The notes under the pieces were generated by a model. That model was not told where the DNA came from. It ran no database searches and worked only from the letters and a program-made list of their open reading frames with translations. 64,000 bases of DNA from JASSUD01 sp031963405 (GTDB lineage: Bacteria; Pseudomonadota; Gammaproteobacteria; Burkholderiales; Burkholderiaceae): positions 496,001 through 560,000 of the forward strand of contig JASSUJ010000001.1 of NCBI GenBank assembly GCA_031963405.1, read 5' to 3'. Below, one piece after another: positions 26,256 through 35,403 of this stretch. How positions within the stretch are numbered: position 1 is the first letter of the stretch; each line of letters opens with the position of its first letter. The position numbers and the translations under genes are program-made.

Positions 26256-26843
26256 ATGGACAATTTTTTAGAAATTAGCGCTGTTCTTCTAAGCGTGCTA
26301 GCCGTATGGTTAACGACCCAGCGCAATAAACTATGTTGGCCGATTGGCTTGGTATCAGTACTGCTATATGCGTGGATTTTTTGGCAGGCTAAGTTGTATT
26401 CAGACACCTTACTGCAACTAAGCTTTGTTGTGATGCAAATCTACGGATGGCAAAATTGGGCTACACAAAACGATGCTTCAAAAGAAGTTGCCGTAATACA
26501 AATTCCGCTCAACATTGGCGTACTAGGTGTAGCGATAGGGACATTAGGGAGCGTGGTATTGGGGGGAGTTATGTCGACTATGACAGATGCCTCCCTACCA
26601 TGGCTTGATGCAGCGCTCACCAGTTTTAGCCTGGTCGCCCAATTTTGGATGGCACGCAAATATATTGCTTGCTGGTGGCTATGGATTATTGTGGATGTGA
26701 TCTATGTCTGTGTTTACGGATTTAAAAACCTGCAGCTAACAGCTGGCCTCTATGTCATGTTGGTGATTTTGGCATGCCTTGGCTTACAACGATGGACACA
26801 AGCGTTAAATGCGCAAAAATCCGGCCAGCTACAGGCTCAATAA
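26256..26843 (+). CDS. pnuC: PnuC family vitamin/nicotinamide riboside transporter
   Basis: A 195-residue inner-membrane protein with about seven hydrophobic helices. The PnuC signatures are present: NKLCWPIGLVSVLLYAWIFW (helix 2), YSDTLLQLSFVVMQIYGWQNW (helix 3) and the C-terminal WLWIIVDVIYVCVYGFKNL. PnuC-type carriers take up nicotinamide riboside by facilitated diffusion; related PnuT and PnuX carry thiamine or riboflavin. Uptake needs a kinase to trap the substrate, and the phosphotransferase gene upstream is a plausible partner. Exact substrate is not decidable from sequence here. Confidence 0.88.
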   Translation: MDNFLEISAVLLSVLAVWLTTQRNKLCWPIGLVSVLLYAWIFWQAKLYSDTLLQLSFVVMQIYGWQNWATQNDASKEVAVIQIPLNIGVLGVAIGTLGSVVLGGVMSTMTDASLPWLDAALTSFSLVAQFWMARKYIACWWLWIIVDVIYVCVYGFKNLQLTAGLYVMLVILACLGLQRWTQALNAQKSGQLQAQ

Positions 26844-26874
26844 ATTCATTATTTTTTATATGCAATACAGTTGA

Positions 26875-26993
26875 TTAGAGAGATGTTGAATGAGCCAGGG
26901 CAATTTCATGCCTCATAAGTATGTCTCTTTACGTACTTCTATATTGCTGGCTGCAGGCATTCCTTGCTCATGGTTTATTCAGCACTTCCCTAG
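26875..26993. repeat. Dispersed intergenic palindromic repeat (degenerate)
   Basis: TTAGAGAGATGTTGAATGA pairs imperfectly with TCATGGTTTATTCAGCACTTCCC. The interior has the family core GCTGGCTGCAGGCATTCCTTGC. It lies between pnuC and the SYLF lipoprotein gene. Confidence 0.5.
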
Positions 26994-27085
26994 TCGCAAA
27001 TTCGGTTTTTCGCTCGAAATGGCATGAATTGTGCGAATAGTAGCGGTGAGAGCTTCACGCTATTCTATTTTTTTAAGGAGAAATA

Positions 27086-27688
27086 ATGCAAAGACGCGAC
27101 TTTTTGCTTAAAACAGCTGCCTCCGTTGGCGTAGCAAGCCTCGCCTTAGCGGGCTGTACGGTGACAAAATCAACTAGCTCTAGATCACACGCTAATCCAG
27201 TGGTACGCAAGCATGATATTGATACCAACGTAGATTCAGCATTAAAGCGTCTTGGCACGATCGGCCCAGATGCAATGAATTTGGTGAGAAAAGCTCATGG
27301 CATACTGGTTTTTCCTGCTGTGATTGGTGGTGCAATATGGGTTGGTGGGCAATATGGCGAAGGTGCACTGCGCGTTAAAGGGCATATGAACGGTGGCAGC
27401 GAAGCTTATTACAATATCGTTTCTGCTTCATTTGGTGCTCAAATTGGTGCGCAGTCAAAGGCAATCTTTTTCCTTTTTATGACACCAGATTCGCTAAATA
27501 AATTTCGCAATGGGCCAGGTTGGTCAGGTGGCATCGATGGTTCAGTCGCAGCGTTGACAGTTGGAGCAAACGGCTCAATCGATTCCCGCACGGTACAAAA
27601 GCCAGTGATAGCTTTCGCTCTAACCAATGCCGGCTTGATGGCAAGCTTAGCGCTTGAAGGCACAAAAATTACAAAACTGAAGATGTAA
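27086..27688 (+). CDS. SYLF-domain (YSC84-like) lipoprotein
   Basis: A 200-residue protein. The N-terminus MQRRDFLLKTAASVG has a twin-arginine-like start and a lipobox LAGC with the Cys near 24, so an exported lipoprotein. The remainder is a SYLF domain (about 50-200) with AHGILVFPAVIGGAIWVGGQYGEG and the late VGANGSID and ALTNAGLMASLALEG segments. SYLF domains bind lipids; in bacteria the role is unclear. An AAGGAG ribosome binding site is present and a strong terminator lies 27 bases after the stop. Single gene. Confidence 0.88.
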   Translation: MQRRDFLLKTAASVGVASLALAGCTVTKSTSSRSHANPVVRKHDIDTNVDSALKRLGTIGPDAMNLVRKAHGILVFPAVIGGAIWVGGQYGEGALRVKGHMNGGSEAYYNIVSASFGAQIGAQSKAIFFLFMTPDSLNKFRNGPGWSGGIDGSVAALTVGANGSIDSRTVQKPVIAFALTNAGLMASLALEGTKITKLKM

Positions 27689-27714
27689 TCAGTACTTCAT
27701 AGCAAAGTAATAAA

Positions 27715-27756
27715 AAAAATCCCAAGGTAGGTTGTTAAAACTACCTTGGGATTTTT
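27715..27756 (+). terminator. Terminator after the SYLF lipoprotein gene
   Basis: AAAAATCCCAAGGTAG pairs with CTACCTTGGGATTTTT around a 10-base loop. A/T runs flank both sides of the GC-containing 10-base stem. Confidence 0.85.
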
Positions 27757-27847
27757 CATGCGTGCTTAATAACTAGCCATATGAGTTAGACCTTGCCAAA
27801 AGTCTGACCGCATAGGGGTTTTGAACATTCTCTACCTAGACACAGAG

Positions 27848-27888
27848 GCATGGCGCTACCCCCGGCTTATGCAGGCCTTCCTTAGCTA
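27848..27888. repeat. Partial palindromic repeat carrying the stop codon of the MscS gene
   Basis: GGCATGGCGCTACCCCCGGC is followed by TTATGCAGGCCTTCCTTAG, matching the right half of the 26153 and 60799 members. On the minus strand TAAGGAAGG begins with the stop codon of the channel gene (27884-27882). Confidence 0.5.
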
Positions 27889-28991
27889 ACTTGCGGCACG
27901 CTCTCTGTATCTATGGCATTGGTTTGCTGTTGCGTAATTTCAGCTCGGATACGCGGTAAATAATCTGGGCAAGAGCGTTGAATAAAGACAAGCATCCCCT
28001 CTCTGATGCGGCAGCGCAAATCCCAAGCCTGCGCGGCATTCGCTGCACTGGCAAGGATGCGCAACTGCATGGCTTTTTCATTGGCATCAGCGACTTGCAG
28101 AACTTGCACTCGACGATCCCACTCAGGGGCTTCCTCGCATAAACGCACGAGTTCTTGACGCAATAGATCAAGTGGCGTTCGATAATCCACCCACAAAAAT
28201 ATTGAACCCACAATATGCGAATCGATGCGCGTCCAATTTTGGAAAGGATTTTCAATAAACCATTGCAGTGGTACCACCAAGCGCCGTTGATCCCATAGCC
28301 TGACCACTACATAGCTACCCGCAATTTCTTCAATGCGTCCCCATTCTCCCTGAATCACGACCACGTCATCGAGTCGAATAGGTTGCGTCAGCGCAATTTG
28401 CAACCCTGCAATTAAATTACCAAGTACAGGCCGCGCCGCTATACCGACCATCACACCAGCTACCCCAGCCGAGGCCAGTAGACTCGCACCAACCTGACGT
28501 ACATCTGGAAAAACCATCAAAACCGACGCAACGCCCAGCACGATAATGATGACCATCATGCATCGCCCTAATACTTTTGCCTGCGTGTGCACTCTCCGTT
28601 CATAAAGATTGTCTTGCTTATCAATCGGGTGCATTAAGAGAAATACTTCACTAACAGCAGCAGATAAACGTACACCAAACCAAGTCAGCATGCTAATTAG
28701 CAGGAGCGCGCTGATATCGCGCACGACTAACAGCCAGGGCAAGCTTTGAGGCGCTTCCCAACAGACAAGCAGCAAAGCGAAGAAGGCTAGAACAAAACGG
28801 GTGGGTTGCTCGATATGGCGCAACACCATAGAAAGCGCAGGCTGTGAGCGAGTCAATCTTTTTATTACTTTGAAACCCATCCGATGACCAATCAAAGCTA
28901 TCGCAAAGACAGTGATCATAATCAAGATAGTAGCCATCCAAGCATAGAAGGCTTCTTTAGGCACTGCTTCAACAATATCAGGAGTATGCAT
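27882..28991 (-). CDS. MscS family mechanosensitive channel
   Basis: A 369-residue membrane channel of the small-conductance family, releasing solutes on hypo-osmotic shock. It has an N-terminal helix (residues 15-36) and two or three further hydrophobic helices (about 60-120). The pore-lining TM3 is SLLASAGVAGVMVGIAARPVLGNLIAG (about 168-194) with alternating Gly/Ala packing, followed by the beta domain (IRLDDVVVIQGEWGRIEEI). Length fits the YnaI/YbiO-type mid-size group. Its stop codon lies in a palindromic repeat. Together with MscL at 54.6 kb it supports osmotic protection. Confidence 0.88.
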   Translation of the reverse strand: MHTPDIVEAVPKEAFYAWMATILIMITVFAIALIGHRMGFKVIKRLTRSQPALSMVLRHIEQPTRFVLAFFALLLVCWEAPQSLPWLLVVRDISALLLISMLTWFGVRLSAAVSEVFLLMHPIDKQDNLYERRVHTQAKVLGRCMMVIIIVLGVASVLMVFPDVRQVGASLLASAGVAGVMVGIAARPVLGNLIAGLQIALTQPIRLDDVVVIQGEWGRIEEIAGSYVVVRLWDQRRLVVPLQWFIENPFQNWTRIDSHIVGSIFLWVDYRTPLDLLRQELVRLCEEAPEWDRRVQVLQVADANEKAMQLRILASAANAAQAWDLRCRIREGMLVFIQRSCPDYLPRIRAEITQQQTNAIDTESVPQVS

Positions 28992-29012
28992 CTCGGCTTC
29001 CTTTATTTAAAA

Positions 29013-29095
29013 CAAGGTAAGGTTACGAAAACGCTGAATAAACCAGCAGCAGCGTCATATCTCCTTGCTCTCAGCTTATTCAGCTTTTCCTTAAG
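29013..29095. repeat. Dispersed palindromic repeat between MscS and the 517-residue gene
   Basis: ACGCTGAATAAACC pairs with the later CTTATTCAGC. The centre holds GCAGCGTCATATCTCCTTGCT, like the GGCGTCATTTCTCCTTGCC centre of the 34591 element. Confidence 0.5.
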
Positions 29096-29249
29096 GTGGC
29101 ATTTATTACCTACGCTTTAAACGAACCTTACTTAATAAAAATCTGAACTCGAAATAAAGAATAGTACAAAAAAGCGGGGAGACTAGGCTTATTTGCTTGA
29201 TTGCAAAACCCCACCCTTATCCCGAGAAGTGAAAATGCGTTTTACTATC

Positions 29250-30803
29250 CTATGCTGCGAGAGTAGCTTTAGTCATATCTGCCTTAGCGGTATTAGTATT
29301 GCCAGGCCGCCCATAAAACCACCCTTTCTTTTTTGCTTCTGCTTCCGACCAGCCCATTTCTGTTTGAATTTCTTGAGAAAATCCAATAGTTTCTGCAACT
29401 CTAAAAATAATTCGAAGATATTGTTTTTCTTGTTCCATTAAGATTTTTTCAGGCTTCACTACATTAGAAATCAAAGCTTGCATAGCCGATTTTAGAGAAG
29501 ACGCTAATTTTTCAAATTGTGCTCTACTCGGTTGTAGTACTTTTTGTATTTCTTTTTCTACTTCTACTAGCTTTACTGCTTTCTCGGGATTACTTTTATC
29601 AAATTCTTCTAGCGACTCTAACGAAAGTTTTAATATTGGCCTTAGAGATAAATTTACAGTATTGATAATACCGTAAAGTTCTTTTATCGATGAATTTATG
29701 ATCATGGAATCTCCAAAAATCTTCATCTGTAAATTCCCCTCAACCCTTTTTAGCAAAATCGTAGTATCTTTTTCTTGTGATAATAGTTCCGTTCTATGTC
29801 TAAAAACAAAATTAGAAATTATTGAACATGCGTTTAGAATAACTAGACTTAGGCCAAATCTGATTTTTATATCTCGTAAAAGTGAAATTATTTCAACAGA
29901 TGTTTTTTTATTATTATTAAAAAGCGCAAGGAAATTATGTGATTCGTTATAAATTTCTTTAGTTTCAACTAAAACATCTGCAAAAATAAGCATATCTTTT
30001 AGTGATAAACCTTGAAGTTTATTTTTATTCGAATTTTGAGTTAAGCCATTAAAAATAGCCGGCATTACCTGTGCAAACTGATTTACTGTTAACACACTGT
30101 TTATATACGTCTTGGTCGCAGCTGAAGAAAGAGATAGCAAATCTTTTATTGGTAAACTTGATATTTTTTCTTTATTTTTTGCTATCTCATTAAAAATGAC
30201 AGAAAAAGCTTTTCGACAAGCAGTTACGCTCTCTTCTGTTCGCTTAGCTTCTCCTTGTGAGATAGAAAACGGAAGAAGTTTATTTGCATGACTTAGTAAT
30301 TTTGAGACCTCTTTACCTGCCAATTTTGCTTGAGTTTCAATCAAAGCTAGCGACAAAGATGATAAATATTCAGACGATAAATTCGGCAGTTTCTTTCCCA
30401 TTATCTGATCAAGAATAATAAAGCATGCCTCTTGATAAGCGGCCACTCCTTCTTCTGCTAATTTAACTTCATCTGGCAAGCTAGAACGCGGAGGAAATTT
30501 ATTTATATAACTCAGCAATTTTTCGACATTTTTATTTGCTAAATCTGGCCGCATCAGAGTTAAGGCTTGCGAAAAAGATAACCAATTTTTCGGCGATAAA
30601 TTCAATAGTCCTCCTTCGCGCTCCATTATCTCTTCAACAATATCAATAGATACTTCTATAACATCTCCACGACTCACTCCTATATCTGGGCGGAGAGAAA
30701 AAGCCAGATGAGCCAGCAATTTGTCGACTGAGAGATTATCAAAGCCTCTGCTAGTAGAAGATGAAGTAATAGAAGGAGCAGAAAGAATGGAAGATAAATC
30801 CAT
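29250..30803 (-). CDS. Helical-repeat protein with ~72-residue internal repeats (candidate effector)
   Basis: The start at 30803 is chosen because AAGAG lies nine bases upstream; the ATG at 30812 overlaps that site. 517 residues, Ser-rich N-terminus (SSILSAPSITSSSTS), no signal peptide. Residues 60-290 contain at least three related units of about 72 residues, each with a LLNLSxxxWLSFSQAL-like helix, then a KxxxKLLSxxNKxxP helix, then AxxxxxExVxAxxxAxxIIxxxI. Examples are NLSPKNWLSFSQAL, NLSSEYLSSLSLAL and SLPIKDLLSLSSAA. A hydrophobic stretch (LSLVILNACSIISNFVF) lies near 345. The C-terminal third is charged helix. I do not recognise the family; AT-rich and isolated, so effector-like by context only. 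Confidence 0.5.
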   Translation of the reverse strand: MDLSSILSAPSITSSSTSRGFDNLSVDKLLAHLAFSLRPDIGVSRGDVIEVSIDIVEEIMEREGGLLNLSPKNWLSFSQALTLMRPDLANKNVEKLLSYINKFPPRSSLPDEVKLAEEGVAAYQEACFIILDQIMGKKLPNLSSEYLSSLSLALIETQAKLAGKEVSKLLSHANKLLPFSISQGEAKRTEESVTACRKAFSVIFNEIAKNKEKISSLPIKDLLSLSSAATKTYINSVLTVNQFAQVMPAIFNGLTQNSNKNKLQGLSLKDMLIFADVLVETKEIYNESHNFLALFNNNKKTSVEIISLLRDIKIRFGLSLVILNACSIISNFVFRHRTELLSQEKDTTILLKRVEGNLQMKIFGDSMIINSSIKELYGIINTVNLSLRPILKLSLESLEEFDKSNPEKAVKLVEVEKEIQKVLQPSRAQFEKLASSLKSAMQALISNVVKPEKILMEQEKQYLRIIFRVAETIGFSQEIQTEMGWSEAEAKKKGWFYGRPGNTNTAKADMTKATLAA

Positions 30804-30979
30804 CAGAAACATCTCTTATTTAAAGTTAATAAAAAGAAAAATCTTAAAACTTATTTTCAAATTATCCAAAAAGCTCATATTTGGGAGAAGCCTTAACGCA
30901 AAAATCGGAATGTACTTTAGTAAATGGAAATGCTGAGCACCGCGCGACCTCAGATATGGGCGCTGGTAAGACTCTAAAA

Positions 30980-31762
30980 TTAATCCGCTGCCGCTTTAAA
31001 AAGCGTAAAGAAATTTTTACTAGTGGTAGCACCAATAAACTCTTCCGTCTCACCGCGCAGCTGCGCAATAAAACGAGCGGTATGGCTTACAAAAGCAGGC
31101 TCGTTAGTTTTGCCACGATATGGTACAGGCGCTAAGTAGGGAGCATCAGTCTCGATTAGCAGACGATCAGCCGGTACGCGCTTGGTCACGTCCTGCAAAT
31201 TCTGTGCGCTTTTGAAAGTCACAATGCCAGAGATCGAAATATAGAAGTTGAGCGCGAGCGCAGCTTGCGCCACTTCCCACGTTTCAGTAAAGCAGTGCAT
31301 TACACCGCCCACCTGTTCGGCGCCCTCTTCTTGCATAATTTTGATGGTGTCATCAGCTGAGGAACGGGTATGAATAATCAGCGGTTTGTCAGTGGCTCGT
31401 GCCGCGCGAATATGCGTACGAAAGCGCTCACGCTGCCACTCCATCTCATCAACTGACTTTCCTTCAAGCCGATAATAATCAAGCCCAGTTTCGCCTATCG
31501 CGACTACCTTTGGATGAGCCGCCAATTCAATTAGCTGTGCAACCGTTGGCTCAGTCACTTTTTCATAATCTGGATGCACGCCAACTGAAGCAAATAAATT
31601 GTCATGCTCTTGGGCTAACGCTAATACCTGAGGAAATGTTTCTAGGTTCACACTCACGCACAGCGCATGCGTTACCGCATGCTCGCGCATATTCTCAAGC
31701 AATTGCGGCAAGCGCTCGACGAGCCCTTCAAAATAAATATGGCAATGAGAATCAACAAACAT
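30980..31762 (-). CDS. TatD family metal-dependent hydrolase/DNase
   Basis: A 260-residue TIM-barrel hydrolase. Metal ligands are visible: DSHCHIYFEG (HxH near residues 5-8), GETGLDYYR (Glu near 93), IIHTRSS (His near 130), MHCFT (His near 155) and ETDAPYLAP (Asp near 204). TatD enzymes are 3'-5' exonucleases acting in DNA repair and degradation; the YcfH branch next to holB is of unknown precise role. It follows the mltG-tmk-holB cluster on the same strand, the conserved proteobacterial order. Confidence 0.92.
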   Translation of the reverse strand: MFVDSHCHIYFEGLVERLPQLLENMREHAVTHALCVSVNLETFPQVLALAQEHDNLFASVGVHPDYEKVTEPTVAQLIELAAHPKVVAIGETGLDYYRLEGKSVDEMEWQRERFRTHIRAARATDKPLIIHTRSSADDTIKIMQEEGAEQVGGVMHCFTETWEVAQAALALNFYISISGIVTFKSAQNLQDVTKRVPADRLLIETDAPYLAPVPYRGKTNEPAFVSHTARFIAQLRGETEEFIGATTSKNFFTLFKAAAD

Positions 31763-31852
31763 TAATAAACCATCAGAAAGTAGTTAGGTTGCAAAACTAG
31801 GAAGACAAAATTCGGCAGTATGTAGGTGCCGTGTTCATTTTTGCATAGCCTC

Positions 31853-32881
31853 TTAGGCAGTAAAGATCGAGCGGTACGACAGCAGGAGCTCTTCAAACCA
31901 CAAACGCAAATTCAGTGGATGGTTTTCAACGGCGCGCTGCAAGCTCACCGTACGCGCATATTCTGCAAGTTGCAGCAAATTAAGATGTTTTATGCAACGC
32001 TCAAGTGCTGCTGCTTCATCTGGGTAATAGCGCAAGCGCCCCGTGGCAGTTAAAGCAGTGAGGTCATACAACCAACGCTGTAACCAACCGAGCACCAGCG
32101 AGGCGGGTGTCGCTTGCAGGGCTTCAGCGCAGGCATAAACATCACACTGCGCGCCTGCCGCGAGTTGATCAAGCAAAAGGCGGTGCCATTCTGTTGCCTG
32201 CTTATTTTGCACATTATCCAGTGCTGTTAGCGGCGCACCGCCTGCCTGGGCTAGCGCAGCGGCCGCGACTTGTTGCTCTACATGCTGATTCTTTAGCCAG
32301 GCTAAAGCAGGTGTTAGCGCCGGCGCAGGCATAGGCCAACGCTGACAGCGACTGACGATAGTGGGCAGTAAGCGATCAAGGCGCGCGCACACTAGCAAAA
32401 ATGCTACTTTCTCAGGCGGCTCTTCCAGGATTTTCAACAGTGCATTCGCCGCCGTGTGATTTAACGCTTCTGCTGGGTGCAGCAAAATAACTCGCCAGCC
32501 ACCACGGTGCGCGCCAATGGAGCAGAAATCAAGCAGGCTACGTACCTGCTCTATTTTGATTTCTTTACTTGGCGCACGTGTTTTTTTAGCCGTCTCGCTA
32601 ACAACCTGGTCTTTTTCTTGCGCCGTTTCTTCCAGCATATTTTCTGGGCAGAGCAGCCGATAATCTGGATGATTCCCTTGCGCCAACCAGTGACAAGCTG
32701 GGCAATGGCCACAAGCTTGCCCGTCCGCCGCTGGCGTTTCACACAATAGTGCGTGCGCAATAGCCTGCGCGAAGCTCACTTTACCAATACCCGCTAGCCC
32801 ATGCAGTAGCAATGCATGTGGCCAGCGCGTGCGCAGTGCCTGCAGATTGTGCCACTCAGTTTGGTGCCAAGGATAAATCAT
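31853..32881 (-). CDS. holB: DNA polymerase III delta-prime subunit
   Basis: Clamp-loader subunit. The 342-residue protein has the AAA+ N-terminal domain with a degenerate P-loop (GLAGIGKVSFAQ), the zinc-binding Cys cluster CETPAADGQACGHCPAC (about 48-64), ALLKILEEPP and the arginine-finger SRC motif (IVSRCQRW, about 165). A Lys-rich insertion near residues 90-105 (EKDQVVSETAKKTRAPSK) is longer than in E. coli. Overlaps tmk by four bases, so they are translationally coupled. Confidence 0.93.
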   Translation of the reverse strand: MIYPWHQTEWHNLQALRTRWPHALLLHGLAGIGKVSFAQAIAHALLCETPAADGQACGHCPACHWLAQGNHPDYRLLCPENMLEETAQEKDQVVSETAKKTRAPSKEIKIEQVRSLLDFCSIGAHRGGWRVILLHPAEALNHTAANALLKILEEPPEKVAFLLVCARLDRLLPTIVSRCQRWPMPAPALTPALAWLKNQHVEQQVAAAALAQAGGAPLTALDNVQNKQATEWHRLLLDQLAAGAQCDVYACAEALQATPASLVLGWLQRWLYDLTALTATGRLRYYPDEAAALERCIKHLNLLQLAEYARTVSLQRAVENHPLNLRLWFEELLLSYRSIFTA

Positions 32882-33549
32882 GAGTTTGCTATTTCCTCAG
32901 CGAGCGCTTTTACTACCTGAGTCAACTCTTGTTGAATCTCTGCAATACTACGACTCGCATCGATGACCACAAAACGATTGCTTGCATGGGCAGCACGGCG
33001 CAGATATTCAGCACGCGTGCGAGTAAAAAAAGCGGCTGATTCACTTTCAAATTTATCTGGCGCACGCGCTGCCCCACGCCGTGTTTGAGCAATTTCAAGG
33101 GGCACGTCAAGCAGTATCGTTAAATCAGGTTGTACCTCGCTGTGCACCCAGTGCTCTAGCATCTCGAGCTTCTCCCGCATCAATCCTCTACCCCCTCCTT
33201 GATAAGCGAAAGTAGCATCGCTAAAACGATCAGATAGCACCCAGTCCCCACGCGCTAAAGCAGGCTCAATCACCTGGGCCAGGTGTTCACGACGCGCTGC
33301 AAACATGAGTAGCGTTTCTGTTTCCAAGTGCATCGTACGTTGCAACAACAATTCACGCAGTGTTTCTCCTAACGGGGTGCCGCCTGGCTCGCGTGTTACG
33401 CTCAAATGCCGCCCAGCTGCGGCTAATTTGGCTTGTAACTGCTCTGCAAACCAAGCCAGATGCGTGGTTTTACCCGCGCCATCGATGCCTTCGAACGTAA
33501 TAAATTTACCACGGGTAGTTCGCTCAGTTTGCTTAGTTATTTCAGTCAT
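32878..33549 (-). CDS. tmk: Thymidylate kinase
   Basis: Phosphorylates dTMP to dTDP. The 223-residue protein shows the P-loop FEGIDGAGKTTH (about residues 18-29), the DR motif LSDRFSDATFAYQGGGRG (about 104-121) and the LID region RRGAARAPDKFE. Length is slightly longer than E. coli, with a basic N-terminal leader. It overlaps mltG upstream and holB downstream by four bases each (ATGA type), so the three genes form one operon. Confidence 0.95.
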   Translation of the reverse strand: MTEITKQTERTTRGKFITFEGIDGAGKTTHLAWFAEQLQAKLAAAGRHLSVTREPGGTPLGETLRELLLQRTMHLETETLLMFAARREHLAQVIEPALARGDWVLSDRFSDATFAYQGGGRGLMREKLEMLEHWVHSEVQPDLTILLDVPLEIAQTRRGAARAPDKFESESAAFFTRTRAEYLRRAAHASNRFVVIDASRSIAEIQQELTQVVKALAEEIANS

Positions 33550-34556
33550 GGCTGCATGCGAATAAATCTGTTAACGGCGCGATTATGCTCAAGCAAGGTA
33601 TTGGAAAACTCGCTGGTACCATCACCGCGAGAGACAAAATAAAGCGCTTGGCTTAATGCAGGATTCAAGGAAGCAGCAAGCGAGGCAGCACCAGGCAAAG
33701 CAATCGGCGTGGGGGGTAAACCAGCACGCGTATACGTGTTGTAAACACCGTCTTTACGTAAATCTTTTTTAGAGATTCGGCCTGTATAACGTTCTGCCAT
33801 GCCGTAAATAATAGTGGGGTCTGTCTGCAACGGCATACGAAGCCGTAGCCGGTTAATTAAAACAGCAGCTACTAAAGGACGATCAGCTGGCTGACCGGTT
33901 TCTTTTTCCACTAATGACGCCATAATCAGCGCTTCGTAAGGCGTTTTATAAGGCAAATTCGGCGCACGCATTTGCCAAGCTTGCATCAACCGCCGCTGCG
34001 CTAAACGATAGGTGCGTTTATAGATAACCAGATCACTTTCGCCCTTATCAAAAAAATACGTATCTGGAAAAAACAACCCTTCTGCGTGTTCCTCAGGAGC
34101 GCCAATAGCTTGCAGCAATTGCTTATCGGTCATGCCAATGGTGTCATGAAGTAACGCTGGATGTTGGTTAACCTCAGCTCGCATCTGGCTAAAGGTCCAT
34201 CCTTCAATAATTTTTATCGCATATTGGTTGATTGCCCCCTCACCGCGAGCAATTTTTTGCAAAATTGAATAAGGCGTAATGCCATTATGAAAAGCGTAAT
34301 TACCTGCTTTCAGATTAGTAGCAAGCCCAAAAATTCGACCAAGCCACTCAAAAAGCGTAGCGTTAACGGGCAAATCGCTCTTCTCAAGCTGAGCCGCGAC
34401 AGCTTTTAGCGAAGTGCCAGGTTTAATCGTGACTTCTAGGGCATCACTATCAATCGTCAACGGCGCAGTGGCCCAATAGCCAAACATGCTGCCGCCAATA
34501 ATGAGCAGCGCCACAACAACAGCCAGGCATTTCTTGATTAAAGGCAAGTCATCCAA
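33546..34556 (-). CDS. mltG: Endolytic murein transglycosylase MltG
   Basis: An inner-membrane lytic transglycosylase that cuts nascent glycan strands and sets their length. The 336-residue YceG-family protein has an N-terminal membrane helix (residues 8-30, VVALLIIGGSMFGYWA), a LysM-like region, and the catalytic Glu in ASLVEKETG (about 217) with NRLRLRMPLQTDPTIIYG following. PTPIALPGAASLAASLNPA is the conserved C-terminal motif. In related genomes ygfZ often lies upstream; here a palindromic repeat and ratA occupy that position. Confidence 0.93.
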   Translation of the reverse strand: MDDLPLIKKCLAVVVALLIIGGSMFGYWATAPLTIDSDALEVTIKPGTSLKAVAAQLEKSDLPVNATLFEWLGRIFGLATNLKAGNYAFHNGITPYSILQKIARGEGAINQYAIKIIEGWTFSQMRAEVNQHPALLHDTIGMTDKQLLQAIGAPEEHAEGLFFPDTYFFDKGESDLVIYKRTYRLAQRRLMQAWQMRAPNLPYKTPYEALIMASLVEKETGQPADRPLVAAVLINRLRLRMPLQTDPTIIYGMAERYTGRISKKDLRKDGVYNTYTRAGLPPTPIALPGAASLAASLNPALSQALYFVSRGDGTSEFSNTLLEHNRAVNRFIRMQP

Positions 34557-34590
34557 GGTATTAGTAACTCCAACAATAACTATTTAATTT

Positions 34591-34693
34591 AGGAACCTCT
34601 GCATAGCCTCCGTAGCGGCGTCATTTCTCCTTGCCGTACTAGCGTACTGTCTGCGTCGGCATTCCTTGCTACGAAGGCTATGCAGAGGTTCCT
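34591..34693. repeat. Palindromic repeat, AGGAACCTCTGCATAGCC type (long form)
   Basis: The first 26 bases (AGGAACCTCTGCATAGCC... CGTAGC) pair almost perfectly with the last 27 around a centre containing CTCCTTGCCGTACTAGCG and GGCATTCCTTGC. It lies between mltG and ratA. Copies with the same ends are at 56678-56740 and 63067-63111. Confidence 0.7.
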
Positions 34694-34770
34694 GGGTAGC
34701 CTGCGACCTTTCGAAAAGGCAGCTTATAAAAGTTAAAAAATAAGGTGCAACTCGCTTTGATACCAGTGAT

Positions 34771-35226
34771 TTACTGATTGGGACGCTTCTGCTCATCCCC
34801 AAATAAATCTTCTGCACGCTTCAGAAAAGATTCAACAAAGGTATTCGCAATATGATCAAAAACAGGGCCGATTAGCTTTTCAAGTAATAGATTAGAAAAC
34901 TCATAGTGCAAACCAAAGTCTATTTTGCAAGCATCTTCCCGCAACGGCTTAAAGCGCCAATAACCCGTAAATTTCTTAAAGGGGCCATCGGTAAATTCCA
35001 TATCAATACGAGTGGGTCGCTGGTGCGTGTTGTGCGTCGCAAAATGTTGCCGAATACCTTTGAAATTAATGTGAATCTTTGCCTCCATCCCTGTTTCATC
35101 GTATCGCAGTAAATCAACGCCGCTACACCACGGAAGAAAATGGGGATAGCCATTAACATCATTGACTAAGTCGAACATCTGCTCGGCTGAATGATTCACT
35201 AAAACAATTTTTTTAACCTCTGCCAT
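34771..35226 (-). CDS. ratA: RatA/Coq10-like START-domain protein
   Basis: A 151-residue START-fold protein. The start at 35226 (MAEVKKIVLVNHS) is preferred; a longer frame from 35259 adds 11 residues not seen in the family. Motifs are VNHSAEQMFDLVNDVNGYPHFLPWCSG (N-terminal, about 8-35) and GPVFDHIANTFVESFLKRAEDLFG (C-terminal helix). Called a ribosome-association toxin in E. coli, but relatives (Coq10) bind ubiquinone. In many proteobacteria ratA is divergent from smpB; here smpB is 18 kb away, across the biotin operon and the STAND island. Confidence 0.88.
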   Translation of the reverse strand: MAEVKKIVLVNHSAEQMFDLVNDVNGYPHFLPWCSGVDLLRYDETGMEAKIHINFKGIRQHFATHNTHQRPTRIDMEFTDGPFKKFTGYWRFKPLREDACKIDFGLHYEFSNLLLEKLIGPVFDHIANTFVESFLKRAEDLFGDEQKRPNQ

Positions 35227-35403
35227 TTTGGGAAACACGAAGTAAGGCACAGAAATCAAAATACTGTACCGTTGTAAAAAGAAAACTCAATGGGAATTAA
35301 GCTTTAAATTGGACAAAGCAATCGGATTATAGCCCTGCTTTTTAGTATCGCTTCCTGGCGAACATGAGAACCATTACTCACACATCTCTTGCTGAGCTTG
35401 ATA

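Noticed and set aside
34771..35226. RatA as half of a toxin-antitoxin module
   Set aside because: No partner gene (ratB/rnfH) is adjacent and the family resembles ubiquinone-binding Coq10 proteins, so I do not call it a TA system.
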